NCBI GenBank assembly: GCA_934365945.1
Contig: CAKRNE010000008.1
Span: forward strand, 1 to 64,000
DNA from: an uncultured Agathobacter sp.
GTDB taxonomy: Bacteria; Bacillota; Clostridia; Lachnospirales; Lachnospiraceae
DNA length: 64,000 nt
Direction: 5' to 3'
This document shows, one piece after another, positions 8,478-16,143 of this stretch; position 1 is the stretch's first letter; each line of letters begins with the position of its first letter. A program made the position numbers and the translations under genes. The notes under the pieces are model-generated. The model searched no databases and was not told where the DNA came from. It was given only the letters and a program-made list of their open reading frames with translations.

Positions 8478-8948
8478 TTACTTTACATAATCTATGTAGT
8501 CTCTTTCTAACCCTTTATCAATTATAAACTGCTGGCTTTTCATTAATTCTTCATTTAGTATATATATGTCCTCTGATAGTTTATCATAGTCTCTATTGTA
8601 ATTCTCATAGATTTTATCAATCACATCTTCCATAGATGCATTATATGATGCAAACAATGCTATTAACATTACATAATAAAACGCACAATTTCTTTGTTCC
8701 CTTTCAAATAGCACAAAACTGACACATCCATCTGGTATCTCATCATCACCATCATATTTTTCAAAGCTTTTCTTAGTCTTATTTATTGACATTATAAGTG
8801 ATTCGATATATTTATCTTCGCCTTGCCCCTTTAATGTCTGTAATCCATTCATAAATGTTTCAAATTCTGGATTTTCTACTGTATTTGACATTATTATTCT
8901 TAGTAATTTTTCTTTGTATTTTTTACTGTTTACAATTTGCATATACAT
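8478..8948 (-). CDS. Hypothetical protein in the mob operon
   Basis: 156 residues, mostly helical, with a hydrophobic segment (about 92-105, YYVMLIALFASYNA) and acidic C-terminal half. GGGGGTGA lies before the ATG at 8948, and only 13 bases separate it from the relaxase gene. No family recognised; its position suggests a role in mobilization or maintenance. Confidence 0.6.
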   Translation of the reverse strand: MYMQIVNSKKYKEKLLRIIMSNTVENPEFETFMNGLQTLKGQGEDKYIESLIMSINKTKKSFEKYDGDDEIPDGCVSFVLFEREQRNCAFYYVMLIALFASYNASMEDVIDKIYENYNRDYDKLSEDIYILNEELMKSQQFIIDKGLERDYIDYVK

Positions 8949-8961
8949 ACCAAATCACCCC

Positions 8962-10539
8962 CTATCTACTTAATCTTTCATTTATTTCTTCATCTGATAC
9001 ATATTCTTGTCCTTTTACTTCCCCAGCTTTTTCTTTCTTTATTTCTTCAAGTAATTGCTTTCTTACATTCCCTTCTTCCATTTTGTTGATATAATCAACA
9101 ATATCTACATTTTCCATACAAGCCATCACTTCGTCTATTGGCATCTTAGTAAATTGGAATTGTCTTGCTTGTATTTCACGCATTATCTTTCTTCCTTTTG
9201 GAGTTAAAAATAACTTACCTTTATCTTGTACAAAATCACCATTTTCATCTACTATATATATTTCTTTCCAAGCTTCATACTCTACTAAATCATTTGACAA
9301 TTTTTCTACTTCTTCATCAAATTTAGCTTGCATTTGTTTAAGCTTTTCCTTATTATCGGCTTCCTTATTTTCTAAATCCTTCATAGATAATTCTAATTGT
9401 CTGTTTGCTTCTTCATTTAGTTTCTTTATTTCTGCAAGCCTATTTTCATTTTCATTTATCTTTTTTTGTATATCCGATTGTAAATTGTTTTTATATTTTA
9501 TTTGATGGACAAGCACCCTGTCTTCTTTTGTTAATTCATCTAATATATCCTGCTCCGCTTTTTGCTTATCTTTTATCTTTTGTAAATCAGCTTCAGCAGC
9601 ATCTATTCGTTCTTGTTGTGCTTTGCCATATTCCTTATTTAAGGTCTTTGTTTTTTCTTCTTGGGTTTTAAGCTTTAATTCTTCTTGTGCTATATATTGC
9701 TTTGCCATTTCACCATTATGTACAATAATCCAGTCTTGTATATTCATATCCTCATTTCTGTCTTTTTCAGATGCAGGATATAATTCACCTCTGTCATATC
9801 CGAATTTTCTTTCTACTTCTTCGTATATATCATCATTAAACTGTGAATAGCTTTGATTATATGCAGCGGTTCTTGATTTCCAGATAGCACCACGATTTAG
9901 GTTTAAATATTCTTTTCCATTCTTATCAATGTCTTTTTCTAATGGAATATATGTTATATGTGCATGGATTGATATTTTGGGAGTTCCAACAACTATTTCA
10001 CCTTCTGGAAATTCTTCTGTTGGTGGCTTCTTCTCATATGGTGTATATACTTCATCAAAATGCCAGTCTACATTTAAAAATCTACAATCCTTAAATCTTG
10101 GATCTGATTTGGTGATATATGTTACAAATGCATCCATCTTTTGTTGATTGTCTGGATCTTCCTGATATGCTTTAATTGCTTCTTCTGTTGCATCTATTCT
10201 GTCATTAAGCGATATTACCATTGATTCTACACAGCAAGTTGTTTTTCCTCCACCTTTTCCAGTGTATAATTTGTCTAAATAAAAATCCTTTTCCCCCATT
10301 TCACTTACAACATCAACTTTTTTCTTACCACCAGTTCTTCTTTTACAATATTTTTTGAAATACTGATTATAAGTAAGTCCTTCTGTATTGTTAATAGGAT
10401 GTAAATTGAATTTCTTAAATTCTTCACATATATGATCATTCTTGTACTTATTCTTTGCACGAATTCTGGTTTGTTCCGATTGCACCGAATTCATTTTTGC
10501 ATGGCTAAACTGTATAACCCTTTTTATTGCTACTGCCAT
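8962..10539 (-). CDS. MobV/Pre-like relaxase with an insertion in the metal motif
   Basis: Plasmid mobilization relaxase of 525 residues, expected to nick oriT and lead the transferred strand. N-terminal nuclease region: HAKMNS-type motif at 13-18 and the metal-binding signature H160-F-D-E163 ... H192-A-H194 with P199. Canonical MobV proteins have HxDExxPHxHxxxxP; here about 24 residues (168-191) separate the two halves. Residues 325-480 form a long coiled coil. The start at 10539 has GAGGGGGG upstream; the frame extends 44 codons further without a site. Confidence 0.8.
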   Translation of the reverse strand: MAVAIKRVIQFSHAKMNSVQSEQTRIRAKNKYKNDHICEEFKKFNLHPINNTEGLTYNQYFKKYCKRRTGGKKKVDVVSEMGEKDFYLDKLYTGKGGGKTTCCVESMVISLNDRIDATEEAIKAYQEDPDNQQKMDAFVTYITKSDPRFKDCRFLNVDWHFDEVYTPYEKKPPTEEFPEGEIVVGTPKISIHAHITYIPLEKDIDKNGKEYLNLNRGAIWKSRTAAYNQSYSQFNDDIYEEVERKFGYDRGELYPASEKDRNEDMNIQDWIIVHNGEMAKQYIAQEELKLKTQEEKTKTLNKEYGKAQQERIDAAEADLQKIKDKQKAEQDILDELTKEDRVLVHQIKYKNNLQSDIQKKINENENRLAEIKKLNEEANRQLELSMKDLENKEADNKEKLKQMQAKFDEEVEKLSNDLVEYEAWKEIYIVDENGDFVQDKGKLFLTPKGRKIMREIQARQFQFTKMPIDEVMACMENVDIVDYINKMEEGNVRKQLLEEIKKEKAGEVKGQEYVSDEEINERLSR

Positions 10540-10576
10540 ATTTATTCCCCCCTCACTTTGAAACTTTTCAATGTAA

Positions 10577-10587
10577 AATAAATATGA
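10577..10587 (-). promoter_or_regulatory. Putative -10 region of the relaxase gene
   Basis: AATAAATATGA on the plus strand, the weaker form of the (A/G)TTAATATG motif found 29-39 bases ahead of five other minus-strand genes in this element. Confidence 0.35.
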
Positions 10588-10615
10588 CTGTTGGATTTTC
10601 GGCTTAATTGCAAAT

Positions 10616-10638
10616 AAAAAAGACCACCGAAGTGATCT
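10616..10638 (-). terminator. Terminator between the relaxase gene and its upstream genes
   Basis: AGACCAC-CGAA-GTGATCT after an A run; same UUCG-loop design as other terminators in the element. Confidence 0.75.
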
Positions 10639-10642
10639 TATA

Positions 10643-11011
10643 CTATTTTTCATTAATTTGTACTTCTTCATTTAACATTTCATAATCAAATAATATTGTT
10701 GTACTTGCATAATTCCAATAATTACTATCCGAAAGTATCATAGAATAACCAGCAAAATTATAATCTTTCAAATATTGTAAAATACTATCATAATCCAATA
10801 ATGTACTGGCAACATAATATTTTTTGCCTTTCTTTGTTTCAAATAGGATTAAATTATCTATAAGTTTTGCAAGCCATATATTTTCAGATAAGTTGTCTAT
10901 ATATTCTCCTTTTATAAAATTGCATTCTTCACATACAGCTTCAAACACTTCTTTTTTAAACTGTCTATTATATTTAGCTAATTGTTCCTCTAATTCTTCT
11001 ATCGTTATCAT
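10643..11011 (-). CDS. Hypothetical protein
   Basis: 122 residues starting MITIEELEEQLAKYN. Start chosen at 11011 because GAGGGG lies directly upstream and the preceding gene ends at 11013. The sequence suggests a small alpha/beta protein (GKKYYVASTLLDYDSILQYL). No family recognised. Tight coupling to the 245-residue gene suggests they act together. Confidence 0.6.
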   Translation of the reverse strand: MITIEELEEQLAKYNRQFKKEVFEAVCEECNFIKGEYIDNLSENIWLAKLIDNLILFETKKGKKYYVASTLLDYDSILQYLKDYNFAGYSMILSDSNYWNYASTTILFDYEMLNEEVQINEK

Positions 11012-11012
11012 A

Positions 11013-11750
11013 TTACCCCTCACTTTCTAATATGTTTGCATATTCAAATAATGCACAGCTTGTTAATTGTGATGCGCTAAAAATATTCATCTTTTTGCAA
11101 AATTCCTTCCATTCATCAATTAGCTGTTTTGAAATAATCATTGAATATGTAACCATTTCTTTGCCAAAATCTTTTTTTAAATGCTCTATTATATCAATGT
11201 ACATATCTTTTTCATCTGTATACTTGTTCATATAATTAATTAGCGCAGCTTCACATAATACCTGTTTATCATATAAACTGATTTTTAATACATTTTTCCA
11301 GTACTGCACAACACTTGCAGGAATTTTCAAATAAAATGTTTTAGTATCATCATTTATATATTTTTTTACCTGTGCCATTACTTCTCCAGCTTTTTGCTGC
11401 TCTACATTGACACTAAATTTATTTTTGTATGCTTCCACCTGTTCACTTAGTTTCTTATTTTTTTCTATTAATTGCTTTTTCTCTTCACAATAATTTTGGA
11501 ATTCTTTATATTCCTTCTTTGTGATTATTTCTTCATTATCTAAAACAATACGATTTAATTTATATGCTGTCTGGTCTAACACATAGCCAAATTTTTTAAG
11601 TTCAACAGATGCTTGCGACCATGTTATATCCAATTCATCATTTTTAAATTGTGAAGTCTTTAAATCATGTATCTTTAATTCTTCCAATCTTTTTTCTACT
11701 ACTTCCAACTTTTTCTCTTTGGGTAACAATTTAAATTGATTTAAATTCAT
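11013..11750 (-). CDS. Putative DNA-binding accessory protein with coiled coil
   Basis: 245 residues. The N-terminal part (40-70, DITWSQASVELKKFGYVL) looks like a helix-turn-helix. Residues 78-115 are a charged coiled coil, and the C-terminal half has two similar strand-helix-helix segments (FYLKIPASVVQYWKNVL and TYSMIISKQLIDEWKEFC), reminiscent of ribbon-helix-helix folds. Placed upstream of the relaxase, it may be a relaxosome or copy-control component (inference only). Confidence 0.55.
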   Translation of the reverse strand: MNLNQFKLLPKEKKLEVVEKRLEELKIHDLKTSQFKNDELDITWSQASVELKKFGYVLDQTAYKLNRIVLDNEEIITKKEYKEFQNYCEEKKQLIEKNKKLSEQVEAYKNKFSVNVEQQKAGEVMAQVKKYINDDTKTFYLKIPASVVQYWKNVLKISLYDKQVLCEAALINYMNKYTDEKDMYIDIIEHLKKDFGKEMVTYSMIISKQLIDEWKEFCKKMNIFSASQLTSCALFEYANILESEG

Positions 11751-12197
11751 AAAATATCACCTTACCTTTCCATAAATACTTTTTGTCTTTACAAGTAATA
11801 TGTTTATTGCGTACAGATGATAAAGTTAATTTTTCTATTATTCTATATGGTTTGCCAGATATGCTTATATTGATGTTTTATAAAAAGTAACCTGATTTAC
11901 AATAGTCCTGTATATAGATACTTCATCTTATTTCCCTGTATAGCCTTTTTTATGTCTATCTTTACAACATATCATTTATAACGATACAGCGATTATGTAT
12001 TTTCCTATACAGTAGTCTTGTATTATCCTTACAATACCTGTTGTAAACCAAATACAACACCTCATTAATTATCTATACAACTATTCAATGGTTATTCTTA
12101 CAGATGTCCTGTAAAGCCTTGAATTTACTGGTTTTCTGTATAGCTAAAATAAATTATTTAAGCAAAAGCATAGGAAAATCATTTGTCGCGCGCTACA

Positions 12198-12281
12198 TAA
12201 AATAGCTATCCATTGCTCAGGACGCTCAATGCTGGCTTATGCCAGCAAAGTTTGTCCTGCTTCATTCCTATAGCTATTTTA
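12198..12281. other. 84-base nested inverted repeat
   Basis: Three nested perfect stems: TAAAATAGCTAT (12198-12209) with ATAGCTATTTTA (12270-12281); CAGGAC (12218-12223) with GTCCTG (12254-12259); TGCTGGC (12230-12236) with GCCAGCA (12241-12247). It opens a GC-richer stretch without coding potential. Could fold as cruciform DNA or structured RNA; candidate oriT or origin. Confidence 0.75.
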
Positions 12282-12303
12282 TTCCGCCGTAGGGAGCTTC
12301 GCT

Positions 12304-12685
12304 GCACTATATTTCGTATAGTGCTCACCTTTCAGCTTTCCAGTCCCATCTTTACAAATAGTAGTAAGTTATAACCGTTCATAATGCACAAAATTCACCG
12401 CAAGCATAAAGGTCATTTCATTCCCAATATGCTTTTGTTCATAATGTGCATTATTCACTAATCAAAACCTCATTAGTGTATTGAAAGCTTCAAGGTGGCA
12501 CTATACTTTGAACTACGTTCAAAATATAGTCCGCTACGCACCCTACGGCTGCTATCGTCACTTCGTTCCTGCGGTTTCAGCGCACTTCGTGCTTGACCAG
12601 TTTCACACTGGATGTGGTCTACCGACAGTTAAAGTTGCACTTTAATGGCTTGCTTCTCTTGTTGCAAAGTTTCTCAATGCAACAA
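12304..12685. other. Hairpin-dense noncoding tract
   Basis: Successive perfect hairpins: GCACTATA/TATAGTGC (12304-12324), CACTAAT/ATTAGTG (about 12457-12478), ACTATA plus TTTGAAC with GTTCAAA plus TATAGT (12500-12530), GCAC/GTGC (12582-12592), CCAGT/ACTGG (12597-12611), TTAAAGT/ACTTTAA (12629-12645), TTGTTGCA/TGCAACAA (12659-12685). CCGTAGGG near 12287 also matches CCCTACGG near 12541. The gap 11751-12736 otherwise holds nothing I can identify as a gene. Confidence 0.7.
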
Positions 12686-12704
12686 CGAAGCCCCCTTCTA
12701 TATG

Positions 12705-12729
12705 AAAAAAACAGGTACTTTCATACCTG
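12705..12729 (-). terminator. Terminator of the DnaQ-like gene
   Basis: CAGGTA/TACCTG hairpin (12712-12729) following an A7 run, just past the end of the gene at 12737. Confidence 0.8.
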
Positions 12730-12736
12730 CTTCTTT

Positions 12737-14035
12737 CTATAATAAATTATTCTTCACTAACACTATCTTTATTTCAAAGTAGCTAATTCTATCATCTAAC
12801 ATTTCTTTTATAGATTTTAATTTGCCATCCCACTCTCCTATTAGTGCTAACGCATTCATAATTTCTTCCTCAGAGTTAATATATGCTGTCGCATCTATCT
12901 TTCCTGCTTTTAATAATTCTACTATATAATTTTCTGCTGTTCCTTTACTAATATATAAATTCTTTGCTATGCTTTCAACATCCAGTCCGTCTGCTACATA
13001 TCTTTCTACCAGTTTCAGCCTTTCCTTTTTTTCATTACTTGAACTTAATAAACCTTTGCTTTCTGTTTTTATGCAATCAGTTTCCTCTAATGCACGTAAC
13101 ATTTTTAATACCATTAAACAATCATATGTTGCACGATGCTTTTGCTCATCTTTAATTCCAAGTATTTCACATAATGTTTCCAGTTTATAATTTGATGATG
13201 ATATATATTTTTTTGCTAAATCCATACTGTCAATATAATCTACAAATATTTTATCCGCTTCATTCTTATCTAAATCATATCTTTCTAATGTCTGTTTTAT
13301 TAACTGATAATCAAAAGAAGCATTATGTGCAATCAATTTTTTATTGCCTATTAGTTCAACTATCCTTGACCATTCATCCATAAATTTCGGATTACCAATC
13401 AATTTTTTCTTAGTTAACTTACTAACTTTACTTGCTGCCCAATGCACATCCTTTTGTGGTTCATACATAGAATGATAAATTTCTTTTCCAGTAAAATCTA
13501 TAATAGCAAGTTCTATTACTTCATCATCCTTTTGTAATCCAGTTGTTTCAGTATCTATAATAAGATAATCCGTATTATTTAGTCCCAGCTTCTTAAATTC
13601 CATAGGACTAAGTTCTGGGTTTTCGTAGTCAATGTTTACATATTCCCTCATTAGCAATTCCTGATTATCTTTGATAAACTGCTGTGCAGCTTCATTATAG
13701 GTTAACTTGATTTTTCCACTTGGTCTTGTTTCTTCTTGTATTCCTAACTTCTTTCCTTCTTCGGTTAAGGTATAAGAATCTATAATATATCCATTGGCTA
13801 TAAGCCATTCTTTTACGCAACTATGCATTATATCTAATTCTTTACATATTTCTGTTAATGTAGGATATGATATTTCTACTGCAGCATAATCAAATGTTTC
13901 TGGTAACCACTTTGCAAATTTTTTAGCATCATTACCATTTGTAAAATACCATTGCTTCTTTTTCCCATCCCATAATGCACCAAGCTGTTTTACTTTATTT
14001 CTTTCATTGTAATTACAATTAATATAGTATCTCAT
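12737..14035 (-). CDS. DnaQ-like 3'-5' exonuclease with DUF5710 and C-terminal HTH
   Basis: 432 residues in three parts. 1-45: DUF5710-like module (RYYINCNYNERNKVKQLGALWD ending WYFTNG). About 153-320: DEDDh exonuclease with D161-T-E163-T in IIDTETTG, AHNASFD and the H/D motif HRATYDCLMVL. About 350-400: helix-turn-helix resembling the RecQ C-terminal type (LDVESIAKNLYISKGTAENY). Likely a DNA-processing enzyme of the element rather than a polymerase subunit. The (A)TTAATATG motif lies 29 bases upstream. Confidence 0.8.
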   Translation of the reverse strand: MRYYINCNYNERNKVKQLGALWDGKKKQWYFTNGNDAKKFAKWLPETFDYAAVEISYPTLTEICKELDIMHSCVKEWLIANGYIIDSYTLTEEGKKLGIQEETRPSGKIKLTYNEAAQQFIKDNQELLMREYVNIDYENPELSPMEFKKLGLNNTDYLIIDTETTGLQKDDEVIELAIIDFTGKEIYHSMYEPQKDVHWAASKVSKLTKKKLIGNPKFMDEWSRIVELIGNKKLIAHNASFDYQLIKQTLERYDLDKNEADKIFVDYIDSMDLAKKYISSSNYKLETLCEILGIKDEQKHRATYDCLMVLKMLRALEETDCIKTESKGLLSSSNEKKERLKLVERYVADGLDVESIAKNLYISKGTAENYIVELLKAGKIDATAYINSEEEIMNALALIGEWDGKLKSIKEMLDDRISYFEIKIVLVKNNLL

Positions 14036-14063
14036 ATGCTTCCTCCTATCTTCATTTTATACT

Positions 14064-14073
14064 ATTAATATGA
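14064..14073 (-). promoter_or_regulatory. ATTAATATG promoter-like motif
   Basis: ATTAATATGA, 29 bases ahead of the exonuclease start. On the minus strand it reads TCATATTAAT, a -10-like box. The rest of the 427-base gap 14036-14462 holds a terminator at 14353-14368 and AT-rich DNA only. Confidence 0.4.
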
Positions 14074-14346
14074 TTTTTGTAGCATATAAGCATATCTTGA
14101 TTTAATATAAGCCATAGAAAAATAACGCTATACAGAAACTCACTACAGTATAACCATTTTTATTTACTTATCATTAACAACGTACTTACCTTTCTTACAA
14201 TCTTTCTGATTAATAAGCAATTTAAAATGGCTTGATATTAATTTTTATTGTCCACAAATCTATTTTTACTTTTTATCAGTCTTATTCTTCTTACCACCTA
14301 TCAATAAAAACAAAACTGGCTATACAGAAAAACTTTACTGTACAAC

Positions 14347-14368
14347 AAAAAAGACAGCCGAAGCTGTC
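14347..14368 (-). terminator. Terminator of the PBECR4-like gene
   Basis: GACAGC-CGAA-GCTGTC (14353-14368) with A run on the left. Confidence 0.8.
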
Positions 14369-14462
14369 AATTTTATTTTTATACTATATAATTTTTACGT
14401 ATCTTCTTGAATATCATATAATATAATTCGACATTCAAAAACCTTTTATCATCCTTATTACT

Positions 14463-15095
14463 TTAAATTTGTATCATAGAACGTATGTTTTCTGGTAAAC
14501 TTGAAATATTTTCTTTATCTCCAAATTCAAAAATTGAATACAACGCTTTATCATCAATTTTTGACAAAATATATTGTATTTTCACTTTTTTATCGTAATC
14601 TACCTCTTCACATATGTTCTCATTAATGCGTAAAGTTTGTGGTACATAGTAATCATATGTCACTTTCTCCCCATCTATTATTTCACTATCCTTAATAAAA
14701 CCTAACGTTATTTTATAATCAGAAAAACAAAAATCAAATGTTTCCTTTTCTGTTGAAAAATCCTTAATAACATAAAATTCTGTATTTCTAAAAACATTTA
14801 TTCTTTTTAATTCGCAAGATTTTCCCATAGCTGTTTTTAATGGATATCTGTTACTAAAAAACATTTGATTCCGTTTTAAATGCCTATCTTTTGATTTTTC
14901 GTAAAATTTCACCGCATTTAACTTTCTAGAATCTGTTCCTGTCAAATGCATAAAGTTCTCAACTTTATACCTAACTTCTATATATTCATTACCAAAAACA
15001 TATAAAAATTTTTTTCCTATAAAATTATTCAAATAAACCTGAGCAGCATCAATTATATTATTTCTAACAATTTCAACCTTTTCTTCTTTAGTCAC
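14463..15095 (-). CDS. PBECR4-like domain protein
   Basis: 210 residues. The stretch KKFLYVFGNEYIEVRYKVE followed by NFMHLTGTDSRKLNAVKFYE resembles the PBECR4 domain, a predicted nuclease-like fold (phage-Barnase-EndoU-ColicinE5/D-RelE group) common in Firmicutes plasmids and phages. Family function is predicted, not proven. There is no clear Shine-Dalgarno: upstream is the terminator of the next transcript. Could be a toxin, a defence protein or a regulator. Confidence 0.5.
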   Translation of the reverse strand: MTKEEKVEIVRNNIIDAAQVYLNNFIGKKFLYVFGNEYIEVRYKVENFMHLTGTDSRKLNAVKFYEKSKDRHLKRNQMFFSNRYPLKTAMGKSCELKRINVFRNTEFYVIKDFSTEKETFDFCFSDYKITLGFIKDSEIIDGEKVTYDYYVPQTLRINENICEEVDYDKKVKIQYILSKIDDKALYSIFEFGDKENISSLPENIRSMIQI

Positions 15096-15114
15096 GTTTT
15101 TTGACCCCTAACGT

Positions 15115-15140
15115 AAAAAAGCAACAAAAAATTGTTGCTT
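15115..15140 (-). terminator. Terminator of the ncRNA candidate (bidirectional)
   Basis: GCAACAA (15121-15127) pairs with TTGTTGC (15132-15138), flanked by A and T runs on both sides. Confidence 0.85.
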
Positions 15141-15361
15141 TTACTTACCTTTTTAATTAAGTGTTTTCTCCTGGCTGTCAGGTGTGATATCCATCCTGAT
15201 ATCTAATAGTTGTAGTCATTCTTACGCCAGCTACATTGGCTAAGCATTCTCTCTGCTTCGGAGATGACGCCCATCTTGACGTCGATTCGATATGGAAAGT
15301 TTATCCTGTTCCATCCAGCACAGCTTTAATGTGTCTTCACACAAACAACATTTCTATTGTT
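15117..15361 (-). ncRNA. Candidate structured ncRNA (about 240 nt)
   Basis: A consensus-quality promoter and a strong terminator bracket a GC-richer stretch with no convincing gene. Possible RNA pairings: TGTGTG with CACA near the 5' end, GACG/CGTC, CTGGC/GCCAG enclosing GATATC/GATATC. Short frames exist (a 24-codon frame and a 23-codon frame ending SWRKNDYNY) but lack ribosome sites. Could be a regulatory RNA of the element, or a leader with a short peptide. Confidence 0.55.
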
Positions 15362-15367
15362 ATAAGT

Positions 15368-15396
15368 ATAATATGACAGATTTACATAGATGTCAA
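15368..15396 (-). promoter_or_regulatory. Sigma-A promoter of the ncRNA candidate
   Basis: On the minus strand TTGACA (15391-15396), 17-base spacer, TATTAT (15368-15373). Predicted start near 15361. Confidence 0.75.
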
Positions 15397-15447
15397 TAGT
15401 TTTTTCGCTATTTATTATAACCAATTTCTTTAATTTTATCTCTTTAC

Positions 15448-15867
15448 TTAGTTTATTCCTACTGATACAGCTAATAAATCAATAGCTTTTAACATATTCA
15501 CTATCTTATCATGTAATGACTGCATCTCCATTAGTACTTTCATACATTCATTTTCACTATAATATTCTGAATAGAAATCATCATCTGTATCAATCTTTCC
15601 ACAAGCTATTTCATATGCTGCTTCAAATGCATGATACATAATATCATTTGATTCCTTCAAATCCATTACTTCATCATAATGCTCTTCAAATGCTTCTGTA
15701 TCATCCAAATCTTCAGATGCCAGTTGCAGACAATCAGCAACCTTATTTCTAAATTCATAATAATTATCTTTCAAATCTTCTAATGGTGGCTCCTTTCCAA
15801 ATAATGTAATAAATAGTTTGCAATTTGAATCTTTACATCCTTCTGTCCAAGTTTCTAAATCAGGCAT
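15448..15867 (-). CDS. Very acidic hypothetical protein
   Basis: 139 residues with about three times more Asp/Glu than Lys/Arg, mostly helical, GGAGG upstream of the ATG. Acidity spread along the chain is a feature of DNA-mimic antirestriction proteins, but no family signature is visible. It stands alone between the ncRNA candidate and a terminator. Confidence 0.6.
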   Translation of the reverse strand: MPDLETWTEGCKDSNCKLFITLFGKEPPLEDLKDNYYEFRNKVADCLQLASEDLDDTEAFEEHYDEVMDLKESNDIMYHAFEAAYEIACGKIDTDDDFYSEYYSENECMKVLMEMQSLHDKIVNMLKAIDLLAVSVGIN

Positions 15868-16014
15868 CTTAATTCCTCCTTATTATTTTAAGAACAAGTG
15901 TTCTCTTTTGTTGATCGCATGTTAACTCTCAATCGTATTTTTGTAAAGTAAAAATTGTAACAGGCAGTTTTTTGTTGAAATTTATATAATCTATCCATAA
16001 GATATTTCTATTTA

Positions 16015-16041
16015 TAAAAAAATCACACCCGAAGGTGTGAT
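16015..16041 (-). terminator. Terminator of the resolvase and surface protein operon
   Basis: ATCACACC-CGAA-GGTGTGAT (16022-16041) with A run on the left, downstream of the gene ending at 16144. Confidence 0.85.
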
Positions 16042-16143
16042 TATATGTAGGAATCTACAATAAAAAAATATTTGTAAACGAATCTGATAATTTTTATCAG
16101 CACTTATAATATGCATTTCTATTTTTTATCTATATAGAAAATA

